A DNA stretch of 64,000 nucleotides, from assembly GCA_945861275.1 (NCBI GenBank), contig CAMATZ010000016.1, positions 29,682 to 93,681 on the forward strand. The letters are read 5' to 3'. Each line of letters starts with the position of its first letter. Within the stretch, counting starts at the first letter, position 1. Positions 21,736 to 30,640 of this stretch are shown one piece after another. This DNA comes from Bordetella parapertussis (GTDB taxonomy: Bacteria > Pseudomonadota > Gammaproteobacteria > Burkholderiales > SG8-41). A program made the position numbers and the translations under genes. The notes under the pieces are model-generated. The model saw only the letters and a program-made list of their open reading frames with translations. It did no database searches and was not told the DNA's origin.

Positions 21736-23376
21736 ATGCCAAAAATGACCGGTCACCGATACTTTGCCGAAGCAATGCGCGGCTATGGCGTATCGCATCT
21801 GTTTTATGTGAACACAATTATTCCACCTGCGATGCTGGAAGTCGATAAAGTCGGCGGCGTGCAGCGCGTGGTTACGCACGGCGAAAAGGCCGCGGCCTAT
21901 ATGGCCGACGGTTATGCGCGCGCTTCGAACAAGCCCGGCGTGTGCCTGTGTCAGGATATCGGCAGCACCAATCTGGCGGCGGGACTGCGCGACGCGCATA
22001 TGGCCGGCTCGCCGGTGATTGCGATTTCCGGCGGTCAAAACGATCAACCGCGTTATCGTCACGCTTACCAGAACGCCGAAGACCACAACGCGTGGGATGG
22101 CGTCACCAAGGCCAACTATTCCGTCGATAGCGCCGCGCGCTTTCCGGATTTGCTGCGTCAGGCGTTTCGCGAATCCACCAGCGGCGCGCCCGGTCCGGTG
22201 CATCTGGAGTTGCGCGGCAGCACGGGCCAGATGCTCGAGAGGGAGGCGGACTACGACCTCACGTTTGAGCAACGCTACACCCGCTATCCGCCGTTTCGTC
22301 CGGCAGCCGAAGCGGCCGACATCAAAGCAGCACTCGCCGAATTGAGCAAAGCCGCCAAGCCCATCATCGTGGTCGGTGGCGGCGCGGTGAAGTCAGAGGC
22401 CGGCGCGGAAGTGTTGCAACTCGCCGAGAAACTGCAAATCCCCATCGCCACCAGTCTGCATGCACGGGCACTGGTGCCGGACGATCACGCGCTGGGTGTA
22501 GGCGTGCCGGGCAGCTATTCGCGCTGGTGCGCGAACAAAGCCGTGGCCGCCGCCGACCTGGTGTTTTTCATCGGCAGCCACACCGGCGGACAAGTCACCA
22601 ATGGCTGGTCGATACCCAAAATCGGCACACGCACCATACAGCTCGATATCAACCCGCATGAACTGGGGCGCAACTATCCGAACGCGGTGTCGCTGTGCGG
22701 GGACGCCAAAGCCAGCCTGCAAAAAATGCTCGCCGAGGCCGGCCAGCCCACGCAGCGCGCTGAATGGCTGGAACAGTGCCGTGGTTACGTTGCCGATTAC
22801 TGGGCCGAGAGCGACCCGCTGCGTAACTCGGACGACGTGCCGATACGCCCGGAGCGCATGGCAAAAGAATTGGGCGAATGGCTGCCGCCGGAAGCGGTGC
22901 TGGTGGTCGATACCTTTCACGCCGCGCTGTGGACCGCGCAGATGGCACGCATGAAAGCGGGCCAGCGCTACATCCGCTGCGGCGGCTCGCTCGGCTGGGG
23001 ATTTCCCGGCACCCTGGGCGTCAAAGCTGCACTGCCGAATACACCAGTGATCGGCTTCGCGGGAGATGCAGGCTTTTACTATCACATGGCCGAGATGGAA
23101 ACCGCGGCGCGCTGCGGCCTCAATGCGGTGATGGTGGTGAACAATAATTATTCGGGTGGTGTCGCGGAATCAGCGGCGTTCCAGCGCGAAGTGAATTTTG
23201 CCAAGGTCGCCGATTCCATGGGCTGCGTGGGCTTTCGCGTAGAGAAACCCGCCGCTATACGCGGCGCGCTCGACAAGGCGCTCGCGTGCGGCAAACCTGC
23301 GATAGTGGAAATTATCGGCAACGCGGCGATACGCGCGAAACGCGGCTGGGCGCCGGCGGGGATTACGGGGGAGTAG
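21736..23376 (+). CDS. ThDP-dependent enzyme, acetolactate synthase/benzoylformate decarboxylase-like
   Basis: GEKAAAYMADGYARASNKPGVCLCQDIGSTNLAAGLRDAHMAGSPVIAISGG; GDAGFYYHMAEMETAARCGLNAVMVVNNN. Confidence 0.88.
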   Translation: MPKMTGHRYFAEAMRGYGVSHLFYVNTIIPPAMLEVDKVGGVQRVVTHGEKAAAYMADGYARASNKPGVCLCQDIGSTNLAAGLRDAHMAGSPVIAISGGQNDQPRYRHAYQNAEDHNAWDGVTKANYSVDSAARFPDLLRQAFRESTSGAPGPVHLELRGSTGQMLEREADYDLTFEQRYTRYPPFRPAAEAADIKAALAELSKAAKPIIVVGGGAVKSEAGAEVLQLAEKLQIPIATSLHARALVPDDHALGVGVPGSYSRWCANKAVAAADLVFFIGSHTGGQVTNGWSIPKIGTRTIQLDINPHELGRNYPNAVSLCGDAKASLQKMLAEAGQPTQRAEWLEQCRGYVADYWAESDPLRNSDDVPIRPERMAKELGEWLPPEAVLVVDTFHAALWTAQMARMKAGQRYIRCGGSLGWGFPGTLGVKAALPNTPVIGFAGDAGFYYHMAEMETAARCGLNAVMVVNNNYSGGVAESAAFQREVNFAKVADSMGCVGFRVEKPAAIRGALDKALACGKPAIVEIIGNAAIRAKRGWAPAGITGE

Positions 23377-23604
23377 ATCGTTCACACGAAGTACCACAGT
23401 CAAGCGCGGCGTGGCTTCGTATTCGTTTGTGGGCGATCTACTCTATCCTTGTCTTACATAGACAGGTCAGCAGAGAGACGACGGGCTTATCGATTCCTTG
23501 GTTTCGGCGGTTGCGCTTCTCCGGCGCGCCTGATGATGTCGGCAGTCACCACAGATGACAAATAGTAGCCGTGGGTTTTCCAGGCCAGCAATACCGGCAT
23601 GACG

Positions 23605-23991
23605 CTATTCATGCGCTGTTGCGTTTTTACCCCGAGAGGTTCCAGCGCGTTTTTTCCCGGGCGGCAAGCGGTCTTGCAGCAAGGCAAGCTCGGCGTCGAG
23701 GTTGGCTTCATCATCGAGCATGCTATAGCCGAGCGTGCAGAGATGGCGCAAGTAGCTTGCATAATCCATGGCAGCAAGTTTTGCACCTGCCGACACCGAC
23801 AACTCCGCCGTTTGCACCAGCATGTCGGCGAGCGCCACATTGACACCCGCTTTGAGCAGCGCGGCATCAAAAGGCAGAGCAACAAACAGGGGCTTGCCAT
23901 GTTTGGAGACGACCGAATACCGGCCTGCTTCGGCATTGCGAACCAGTTCTCCGGTATGCTCCCGCAAATCGCGGACCGCAAAAGATTTCAT
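23605..23991 (-). CDS. Phd/YefM-like antitoxin domain protein
   Basis: MKSFAVRDLREHTGELVRNAEAGRYSVVSKHGKPLFVALPFD; no toxin partner recognised. Confidence 0.75.
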   Translation of the reverse strand: MKSFAVRDLREHTGELVRNAEAGRYSVVSKHGKPLFVALPFDAALLKAGVNVALADMLVQTAELSVSAGAKLAAMDYASYLRHLCTLGYSMLDDEANLDAELALLQDRLPPGKKRAGTSRGKNATAHE

Positions 23992-24154
23992 GATGACTCC
24001 ATTGATCAAAAATTGTGCCATCAAATCTTAGCACAATGTAAGATTCGGTCGGCTGCGTGGCCGCACGTCCCGAAGTGGGCGTAGATGGAAAAGGCGGCAG
24101 GGATTAAGCCGGAATGAACACCGCTAGCCGGCATTTCAACCACAAGAGGAAATT

Positions 24155-24601
24155 ATGATGAGCGCCAGCAACACCCGCAGCTACAACATCAGCGCGCGTT
24201 CCACCGACACCCACGGGCGCGTGCTGTGCAGTGTGCGCAATCACCATTTCATCAGCGATGGCCCGGTGCAAAACGGCGCGCCGGGCGAAGAAGTCACACC
24301 TGCCGAATTATTTTTGACCGGCATCGCAGCCTGCGGCGTGGAACTGGTGCAGTCGTTCGCCAAAGCCGAGGCGATGCCGCTGCACGCCATCAGTGTCGAT
24401 ATCGCCGGCATGCTGGACCGCGCGAACCCGGTGCGCACGGATGTCAGCGTGTTCAATGCCGTGCACATCAAGTTTCACCTCAGCGGTGTCAGCGCGGCGC
24501 AAAGCGCGGTGCTGATCGACCGCTTCAAAGGCAGGTGACCGCTCTACGGCAGCGTCGCGGTCGCGACGCCGGATGTCAAAGTCGAAATCACTACGGGATA
24601 G
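24155..24601 (+). CDS. OsmC-family protein with in-frame TGA (24536-24538), candidate selenoprotein; conventional ORF would stop at 24538
   Basis: SD gaggaaatt before ATG; TPAELFLTGIAACGVELVQ (first conserved Cys). Frame continues after TGA as PLYGSVAVATPDVKVEITTG-TAG, a typical OsmC-like C-terminus where a Cys is expected at the TGA. Confidence 0.75.
24552..24569 (+). promoter_or_regulatory. Candidate bacterial SECIS stem-loop (GCGUCGC-GGUC-GCGACGC)
   Basis: Perfect 7-bp stem with 4-nt GGUC loop; loop begins 20 nt after the TGA and has G in its first two positions. Confidence 0.6.
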
Positions 24602-24603
24602 AA

Positions 24604-26622
24604 CTAGCGCGGACGCTTCACCGATTCCGCCATGATGAAATCCCACAGCGTGCCGGCGCTGCTTACCACCTGTGGGATATCATCGTTGAGCATCAGCCGT
24701 TGCTGCACCAGCGCAGCGGCTTCCTGCGCGATACGCTCCAGATAATTCGCACGTGAGGCATAACGCTCCGTGATCGACGCACGCGTGTCGCCGCGCGCGC
24801 GCTCCTCGCGCGTGCGTGCGAATGGGTGCATGCCGCCGGTGAGTTGCAGCAGCTCTCTCGGCGCGCCGATCGCGGGCGCGCGCAGATTCCAGCCGGTGTG
24901 CGTGGCCAGCGGCACGGTGATCGACGGCATGCGTATGCCGGGCAATTCGTTGCCGTCGTCGTCCAGTTGCGGCACTAACAGCACATACGGTTTGCCCACT
25001 GCGGGTGGCACGATGGTGGGTATGCCGGATGTCGTTTCGCCGTTATCCAGACGAAACGCCGGCTGCGCGGATGCCGGCGTATTGATGCCCGCCAGGCCCG
25101 CCTCGTTCAGTGCGGAGCGCGCCACCAGGCCCCGCTCGGCCACCCTGGGGTAACGGCTCGGCGGCGGTGCGGCGCCGCTGCGCACCCATTGATCGAGCGC
25201 GATATACAGCGCGCGCAGCGCGGGCCGATAGTCGAGCGGATTGTGCAGCAATTGTCCGCGTGTCGCAGGTAAGTCATTCAAGGGCATGCGCGCGGGTACA
25301 TGTTGCGTGCCCGCAAACGAGTAGACGCGGCTGCTCTCGGCTATCGGCATGTCTTCACCCGCCAGCGTGGTGTGGATGGCGGATGCGGCACTGCCCCAGT
25401 ATTCCCACGACGAACTGGTGTAGATGATGTTGGGCGCGACACCCGCTTGCGTGGCGCGCGTGAGCAGCCCGCCGGTTTCGCCGGTTTCGCGATCGCCCTG
25501 CTCAAGGTCGGTGAAAGGAAACACGCGCGAGCCGGTGGTACGCGAAGGCTGCGCAAAACGCTCATTGAAGCCGCGGCGCGCGCCACCGGCAATATGCACC
25601 ATCATGCCGTCGAAAACCCGCCGGCCCGCCAGATCCTGGTTAAACCCTTCGTATAAGAACTGGCGCAGGAAACGCCCGCTTTGCGAGATGCCAAACGCGT
25701 AGGCGTGGCGGCCTCGCACCAGCGCTGCCGGATCGTGGCGCATCCACGAAATCAGATCGCGCACACCGGCGAGTCCGAGTCCGGCGATTTGTGGATTTTG
25801 CGTGCCATACGCGAATTGATAAATCGCGCCAGGCACGAAGCCGCCTTCGACATGCACGCGCAGGGGATCGGGCGTCAGTTCGCCGCTGGTTTCACCTTTG
25901 CGCATGCGCGCAAACGACCAGTGCTCGCGCGGAATCGCGCGCGGTTGCAAGGCACGTGACGGACTCACCGCCAGGGTGTTTTCCTTAGCCTGCAAATCGG
26001 CCACGGCATAGGGAATTGACGTTCTGTCACCGAGCGAAACATCCATCACGCGCGCGGGTACGGTGAACTCACCGTAGACGCGGCCCTTGACCCCTTCAAC
26101 CAGCGGCCCCGCGAGGCGCATCATGCCTGCATTGGCGGGCAAATCCTGCTGCCAGCCCAGCCATACCAGCGTCACGCCCTGCTTCATCAAAAAATCATCG
26201 CCGATGAATTCCGCAGCACCCACCGCGGCATTGCGATTGCCGCGATTCAGGTATTCCAGAATTGTGTGACGGCCCCGGTTAACCACATCAAAAATCACCA
26301 CACCATTGGCGCGCGCCGTGATTTTCGGACGCAGGATGGCGACATCCGCCGAAAACGCCACCTGCCCCTGCGCGTCGCGCGGCGCGAGCTTGAGATCGAC
26401 GATGATGTCGTTGCGCTGATTGTCCGGATCCAGCGTGAAGTGCGCGCGGCCTTCGATCCATTCGTAAACACCCGCCGCGCCATAGCTGCGTCCGGCGAGC
26501 AGGTCTTCGCGTTTGTTGATATCGATACGAACGACTTCGGCGCTGGCGAAGGATGTGCCAAGCAGCGCAAGCACCACCAAACACGCTGCGCATGTATCAC
26601 GCAGGTATCTATTTTTAAACAC
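24604..26622 (-). CDS. Secreted alpha/beta-hydrolase-domain protein (large uncharacterised family)
   Basis: Signal peptide; HAYAFGISQSGRFLRQFLYEGFNQD nucleophile-elbow-like motif. Confidence 0.7.
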   Translation of the reverse strand: MFKNRYLRDTCAACLVVLALLGTSFASAEVVRIDINKREDLLAGRSYGAAGVYEWIEGRAHFTLDPDNQRNDIIVDLKLAPRDAQGQVAFSADVAILRPKITARANGVVIFDVVNRGRHTILEYLNRGNRNAAVGAAEFIGDDFLMKQGVTLVWLGWQQDLPANAGMMRLAGPLVEGVKGRVYGEFTVPARVMDVSLGDRTSIPYAVADLQAKENTLAVSPSRALQPRAIPREHWSFARMRKGETSGELTPDPLRVHVEGGFVPGAIYQFAYGTQNPQIAGLGLAGVRDLISWMRHDPAALVRGRHAYAFGISQSGRFLRQFLYEGFNQDLAGRRVFDGMMVHIAGGARRGFNERFAQPSRTTGSRVFPFTDLEQGDRETGETGGLLTRATQAGVAPNIIYTSSSWEYWGSAASAIHTTLAGEDMPIAESSRVYSFAGTQHVPARMPLNDLPATRGQLLHNPLDYRPALRALYIALDQWVRSGAAPPPSRYPRVAERGLVARSALNEAGLAGINTPASAQPAFRLDNGETTSGIPTIVPPAVGKPYVLLVPQLDDDGNELPGIRMPSITVPLATHTGWNLRAPAIGAPRELLQLTGGMHPFARTREERARGDTRASITERYASRANYLERIAQEAAALVQQRLMLNDDIPQVVSSAGTLWDFIMAESVKRPR

Positions 26623-26639
26623 TTTAAACTGTTGAGCTT

Positions 26640-27509
26640 TTAAGCTGGCAGCGGCACATCAATGGTCGTCACCCGCCGCAATTCGCGATGGTGCCGGGCG
26701 TCGTCGAACGGGGTTGCGCGATGCATGGTGGCGAGGTTGTCCCAGATCACAAAGTCGCCGTCACGCCACACGTGCCGGTAGACAAACTGGCGCTGTGTTG
26801 CATGCTCCATCAGTTCCATCACGAACAACAGTCCATCGGCCACCGGCCAATCGATGATGCGTGCGGCGTGCGCGGCGAGATACAGCGATTTGCGCCCGCT
26901 GCGCGGGTTCACTCTGACGATCGAGTGAATCGCGCCCTTGAGTTTTTGTTTTTCCTCTTCCGAGAAAAAGAACCCCAGCACTTCACGCGAGCGCGTAATC
27001 GTGTGATGCACTTTGAGACCTTCTAGCTTGAGTTTGGTTTGCTCATCCAGCGCCTCGTACGCCGCGCGCATGTCGGCGAACTCGGTGTCCGCATTCACTT
27101 TGGGGATCACCCGCGCCGACAGCATGGAATAGCGGCCCGCAGGATCCTGAAACGAGGCATCGGTATGCCACAGCCGGTTGCCGAGGCTGTAGAGGCGCTT
27201 GCGGTCGTCCGCTTTGAGAATGTTGCCGCTGTTATCAATATTCGAAATATCGCCCACCGCATCGTTGCCAAATCGATTCGCCGCCAGCGCCGCCGCGCCC
27301 GGCTTCGCGTGCAGCGTGCCGTCAAAGCGCTGCGCAAAATCCAGTTGTTCCGCATCAGTAAACGGCTGATTGCGAAACACCAGCACGCCGTGCTCATCCA
27401 TGCCGGCGCGCAATTGCTCCAGCGTGGCGCGATCGTGCAACTGGCGCAAATCTATCGCGCTGACTTCAGCGCCCACATGGGCATGCAACTTGCGAAGGGT
27501 CACACTCAT
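26640..27509 (-). CDS. TauD/TfdA family Fe(II)/2-oxoglutarate dioxygenase
   Basis: LWHTDASF metal-binding motif; FVIWDNLATMHRATPFDDARHHRELRR; start MSVTLRK at 27509. Confidence 0.92.
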   Translation of the reverse strand: MSVTLRKLHAHVGAEVSAIDLRQLHDRATLEQLRAGMDEHGVLVFRNQPFTDAEQLDFAQRFDGTLHAKPGAAALAANRFGNDAVGDISNIDNSGNILKADDRKRLYSLGNRLWHTDASFQDPAGRYSMLSARVIPKVNADTEFADMRAAYEALDEQTKLKLEGLKVHHTITRSREVLGFFFSEEEKQKLKGAIHSIVRVNPRSGRKSLYLAAHAARIIDWPVADGLLFVMELMEHATQRQFVYRHVWRDGDFVIWDNLATMHRATPFDDARHHRELRRVTTIDVPLPA

Positions 27510-27558
27510 GATTTCTCTCTCATCAAATAAAACTGTTTTAAAACAAATACTTACGTAG

Positions 27559-28596
27559 TTACGCTGCTTGCGCAGACTTAAGCGGAATACCACCGCGCTG
27601 CACCCAACGATAACGCTCCGCTAGCGCATCGGCGAGCGGACGACGCCTGGCCTCATCCACCGCGATCCACATGCGCAGCAGGTGGCGCTCACGCCCTGGT
27701 TGCGGAAAATCTTCATACGCCTCGCGCGCATGCAACAGCGTGTGATTGTTGACGAGCTGGATGTCGCCTTCCTGAAAATCCATGGTCAGCATCAATTCGG
27801 GCCGATTGGCGATTTCCTGCACCTTCACCAAAGCCTCGCGCTGCATCGCGTTTGGCACATATTGCGCGCCGTGACGCGCTGCAGATTCATAGTACGGCAA
27901 GCTGTTGATGCGCGCAGTCACTTTGCCCTTTTGCTCGCTGAACATCGGTAACGTGAAGCAGCCTTTTTCGCCGGCGGGTTCTTCACCGCGCCAGTCGATA
28001 TGAAACGGGCCATACAGCACATCCAGCAAATCGGGTCGTTCCTCACGCAGCACATTGTGTACCGTTAGCGCACTGGTGATTTTACTCGCGCCGCCGCGCT
28101 GGGCGGTGCGCAGGCAAAACAGTCCCAGCAAATCCATCGGCAGCATATCGGTATGAAAATCCATGCGCTGACTGGTTTGATAGGCGCGCGCATTGGGGTC
28201 GGCCTGCGTGCGGCCTTCGTCGCGCACGTGGCCCAGCAGATGGCCGCGCGCATTTTGCGAAACCGGCTTGCCCAAATGCACACCCAGTCCCCAGTACAGC
28301 AGCGCGCAGTCTTCATCCGAATAGCGCTCGCGCGGAATGCCGCGCAGCAGCTTGAAACCAAGACCATGTTCGACATCGTTGAGTATTTTCTCCAACTCGG
28401 CCGCCACACGCTGTAATGGAAACGCCGCTGGCGCGAATGGAATAGATGCGCCGGCGCGCCTGGTGTGCGCCAGCGCGGCATCCAGTTCCGCGAGCGCGGC
28501 GGCGTCGAAGTGATAAACCCACGATGGATCATTCTGGATTTTCGGCCCGGCCCAGGCAGCGGGGTCGGTGATCAGCGCGCGCTGCGTGACAATCAT
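27559..28596 (-). CDS. TauD/TfdA-like dioxygenase
   Basis: MDFHTDMLPMDLLGLFCLR; GDIQLVNNHTLLHAREAYEDFPQPGRERHLLRMW. Confidence 0.9.
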   Translation of the reverse strand: MIVTQRALITDPAAWAGPKIQNDPSWVYHFDAAALAELDAALAHTRRAGASIPFAPAAFPLQRVAAELEKILNDVEHGLGFKLLRGIPRERYSDEDCALLYWGLGVHLGKPVSQNARGHLLGHVRDEGRTQADPNARAYQTSQRMDFHTDMLPMDLLGLFCLRTAQRGGASKITSALTVHNVLREERPDLLDVLYGPFHIDWRGEEPAGEKGCFTLPMFSEQKGKVTARINSLPYYESAARHGAQYVPNAMQREALVKVQEIANRPELMLTMDFQEGDIQLVNNHTLLHAREAYEDFPQPGRERHLLRMWIAVDEARRRPLADALAERYRWVQRGGIPLKSAQAA

Positions 28597-28859
28597 GACC
28601 GCTCGTTCGGAAAAGGTTTGCGAGTCTTCATTTTAGCGATTTTAGGCGCAGCGAACAGCGCATACTGCGCAATGCGGTCGCCGCGCAGGATAATGCGATT
28701 GTGCACACCGCACGTGCGCGGCATACGCGTCTAGCTGTCGCTAGCCATCACTACTGTTTAGCCGCAAGTGCTTGCTTCGTCACTGAACCATGAACCTGAT
28801 GCATGAGGCAATGTGCTCAAAGCTGACTCCATCCAAACTGATCAAGGAATAAAAAACAC

Positions 28860-29831
28860 ATGAAAAAACAAATACTTACACTACATCTTGCGATAGCAGT
28901 CCTGGCGCTGCCGTACCTCTGCGTCGCACAAACGGACAATTACCCCACAAAATCCGTGCGTATCATCGCGCCTTTTCCGCCGGGTGGCAGTGTCGATACT
29001 GTCGGACGTCTGGTTGGCGCGCGGCTCAGCGAAAGTTACGGCCAGACCTTTGTGATCGACAACCGTAGCGGCGCATCCGGCAACATCGGCATGGAGATCG
29101 CCGCTAACGCGCCGGGCGATGGTTACACGCTGGTGGTGAATACCCTGCCGCTGATCACCAACCAGTTTATCTACAGCAAAGTGTCGTACGACCCTTTGCG
29201 TGATTTCGTGCCAGTGTCGCTGCTGACTGCTACCGCCACATTGTGCATCGTGCATCCTTCACTGCCCGCCAAATCGATACGCGAATTGATTACGCTGGCC
29301 AAATCACGCGGCGACGCACTCAACTACGGTGGCGCCGGTGCGGGCACCAACCCGCATATCGCGGGCGAACTCTTTAACTACCTCGCCAAGACCAACATCA
29401 CGATCATCCATTTCAAGGGTGGCGGTCCGGCGATGATCGCCACCTTGTCGGGCGAAATCAGTATCGGTTTTCCCGCGTTGCCGGATACCCTTGCGCATGT
29501 GCGTTCGGGCAGATTGCGCGCCCTTGGCGTCACCAGTCTCAAGCGCGCGCCGCAACTGCCCGATGTGCCCGCCATAGCCGAAACGCTGCCGGGTTACGAA
29601 TTCACCACCTGGCAGGGCTTGCTGGCGCCGAAAAACACGCCGCGCGCCATAGTCGCTTCGTTATCCGAGCGCGTAAAAAAATCACTCAGCGCGCCCGAAC
29701 ACATCAAGCGCTTTAACGACAGCGGGCTGGATATCATCGCCAGCACACCCGAGGAATTTGCCGTGCACCTCAAAAAAGAAACCGAAAAATGGGGCAGGGT
29801 TATCAAGGAGCGGCGGATGAAAGCCGAGTGA
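28860..29831 (+). CDS. Bug/TctC family substrate-binding protein
   Basis: DNYPTKSVRIIAPFPPGGSVDTVGRLVGARLSESYGQTFVIDNRSGASGNIGMEIAANAPGDGYT. Confidence 0.94.
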   Translation: MKKQILTLHLAIAVLALPYLCVAQTDNYPTKSVRIIAPFPPGGSVDTVGRLVGARLSESYGQTFVIDNRSGASGNIGMEIAANAPGDGYTLVVNTLPLITNQFIYSKVSYDPLRDFVPVSLLTATATLCIVHPSLPAKSIRELITLAKSRGDALNYGGAGAGTNPHIAGELFNYLAKTNITIIHFKGGGPAMIATLSGEISIGFPALPDTLAHVRSGRLRALGVTSLKRAPQLPDVPAIAETLPGYEFTTWQGLLAPKNTPRAIVASLSERVKKSLSAPEHIKRFNDSGLDIIASTPEEFAVHLKKETEKWGRVIKERRMKAE

Positions 29832-29984
29832 CTTTACTTCGTGCGGACGCCTGCAGCGTCTACAGGGCAAGATCCCGGTAATCCGGGACCGTACCTAACC
29901 ACAGAACGCCAAAAACGAGTGTGCCCGCGGTAAAATAATCAGCGGCCGCGTTAAGTGTAGAATCTGAATCAGAGGAGACATCTT

Positions 29985-30392
29985 ATGGCGAGGCTGCCGG
30001 TCGTCAGGGACTATATGGACAAGCGTGTGGCGACACTGCATCCGGAGACTGACATCCTGGATGCAGTTGGATTCCTGCTGGAGAAGCGCGTCACCGGCGC
30101 GCCGGTGGTGGACAAGTCCGGACGGCTGGTGGGCATTCTGACTGAAAAGGACTGCCTCAGGCTGGTCGCGGTTGGCGTCGATGGTAATCTGCCACGCGGC
30201 AGCGTCGCAGCCTTCATGTCACCACACCCGGAGACGATACATCCTGACATGGATGTGTATTTCGCTGCCGGGCTCTTCCTCAAGCGCACCTTCCGGCGCT
30301 TCCTGGTGGTCGAAGACGGCAAATTAGTGGGCGCGATCACGCGCTTTGACATCCTGCGCGTGATCCAGGCCAACCTCGCCTTGGCCCGCTGA
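29985..30392 (+). CDS. CBS-domain-pair protein
   Basis: VRDYMDKRVATLHPETDILDAVGFLLEKRVTGAPVVDKSGRLVGILTEKDCLR. Confidence 0.92.
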   Translation: MARLPVVRDYMDKRVATLHPETDILDAVGFLLEKRVTGAPVVDKSGRLVGILTEKDCLRLVAVGVDGNLPRGSVAAFMSPHPETIHPDMDVYFAAGLFLKRTFRRFLVVEDGKLVGAITRFDILRVIQANLALAR

Positions 30393-30393
30393 C

Positions 30394-30584
30394 GCTAGTG
30401 TCTCGACCCGTTGATTTCGATACATTGGATGCCGTGATCAAATGCTGTCGGCACAACAATGTCGAAATCGCTGCCAGGCGCGAAGCCGCGCGCAGCCGGG
30501 TTGGGAACCCGGCGAGCACGGCGACAAAGCATGGCGGCGATTCTCGGCATTGTTGTATCGATGTTAACGGGTCGAGACACTAGC
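30394..30584. repeat. 191-bp inverted-repeat (MITE-like) element
   Basis: Perfect 19-bp terminal inverted repeats GCTAGTGTCTCGACCCGTT...AACGGGTCGAGACACTAGC; arms continue imperfectly; internal hairpin CCGGGTTgggAACCCGG. Confidence 0.7.
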
Positions 30585-30640
30585 CCCGGCAACATCCAGT
30601 CCGGCGCTACAGCTCACGCTCCCCGTTTAAATTGGCGCTA

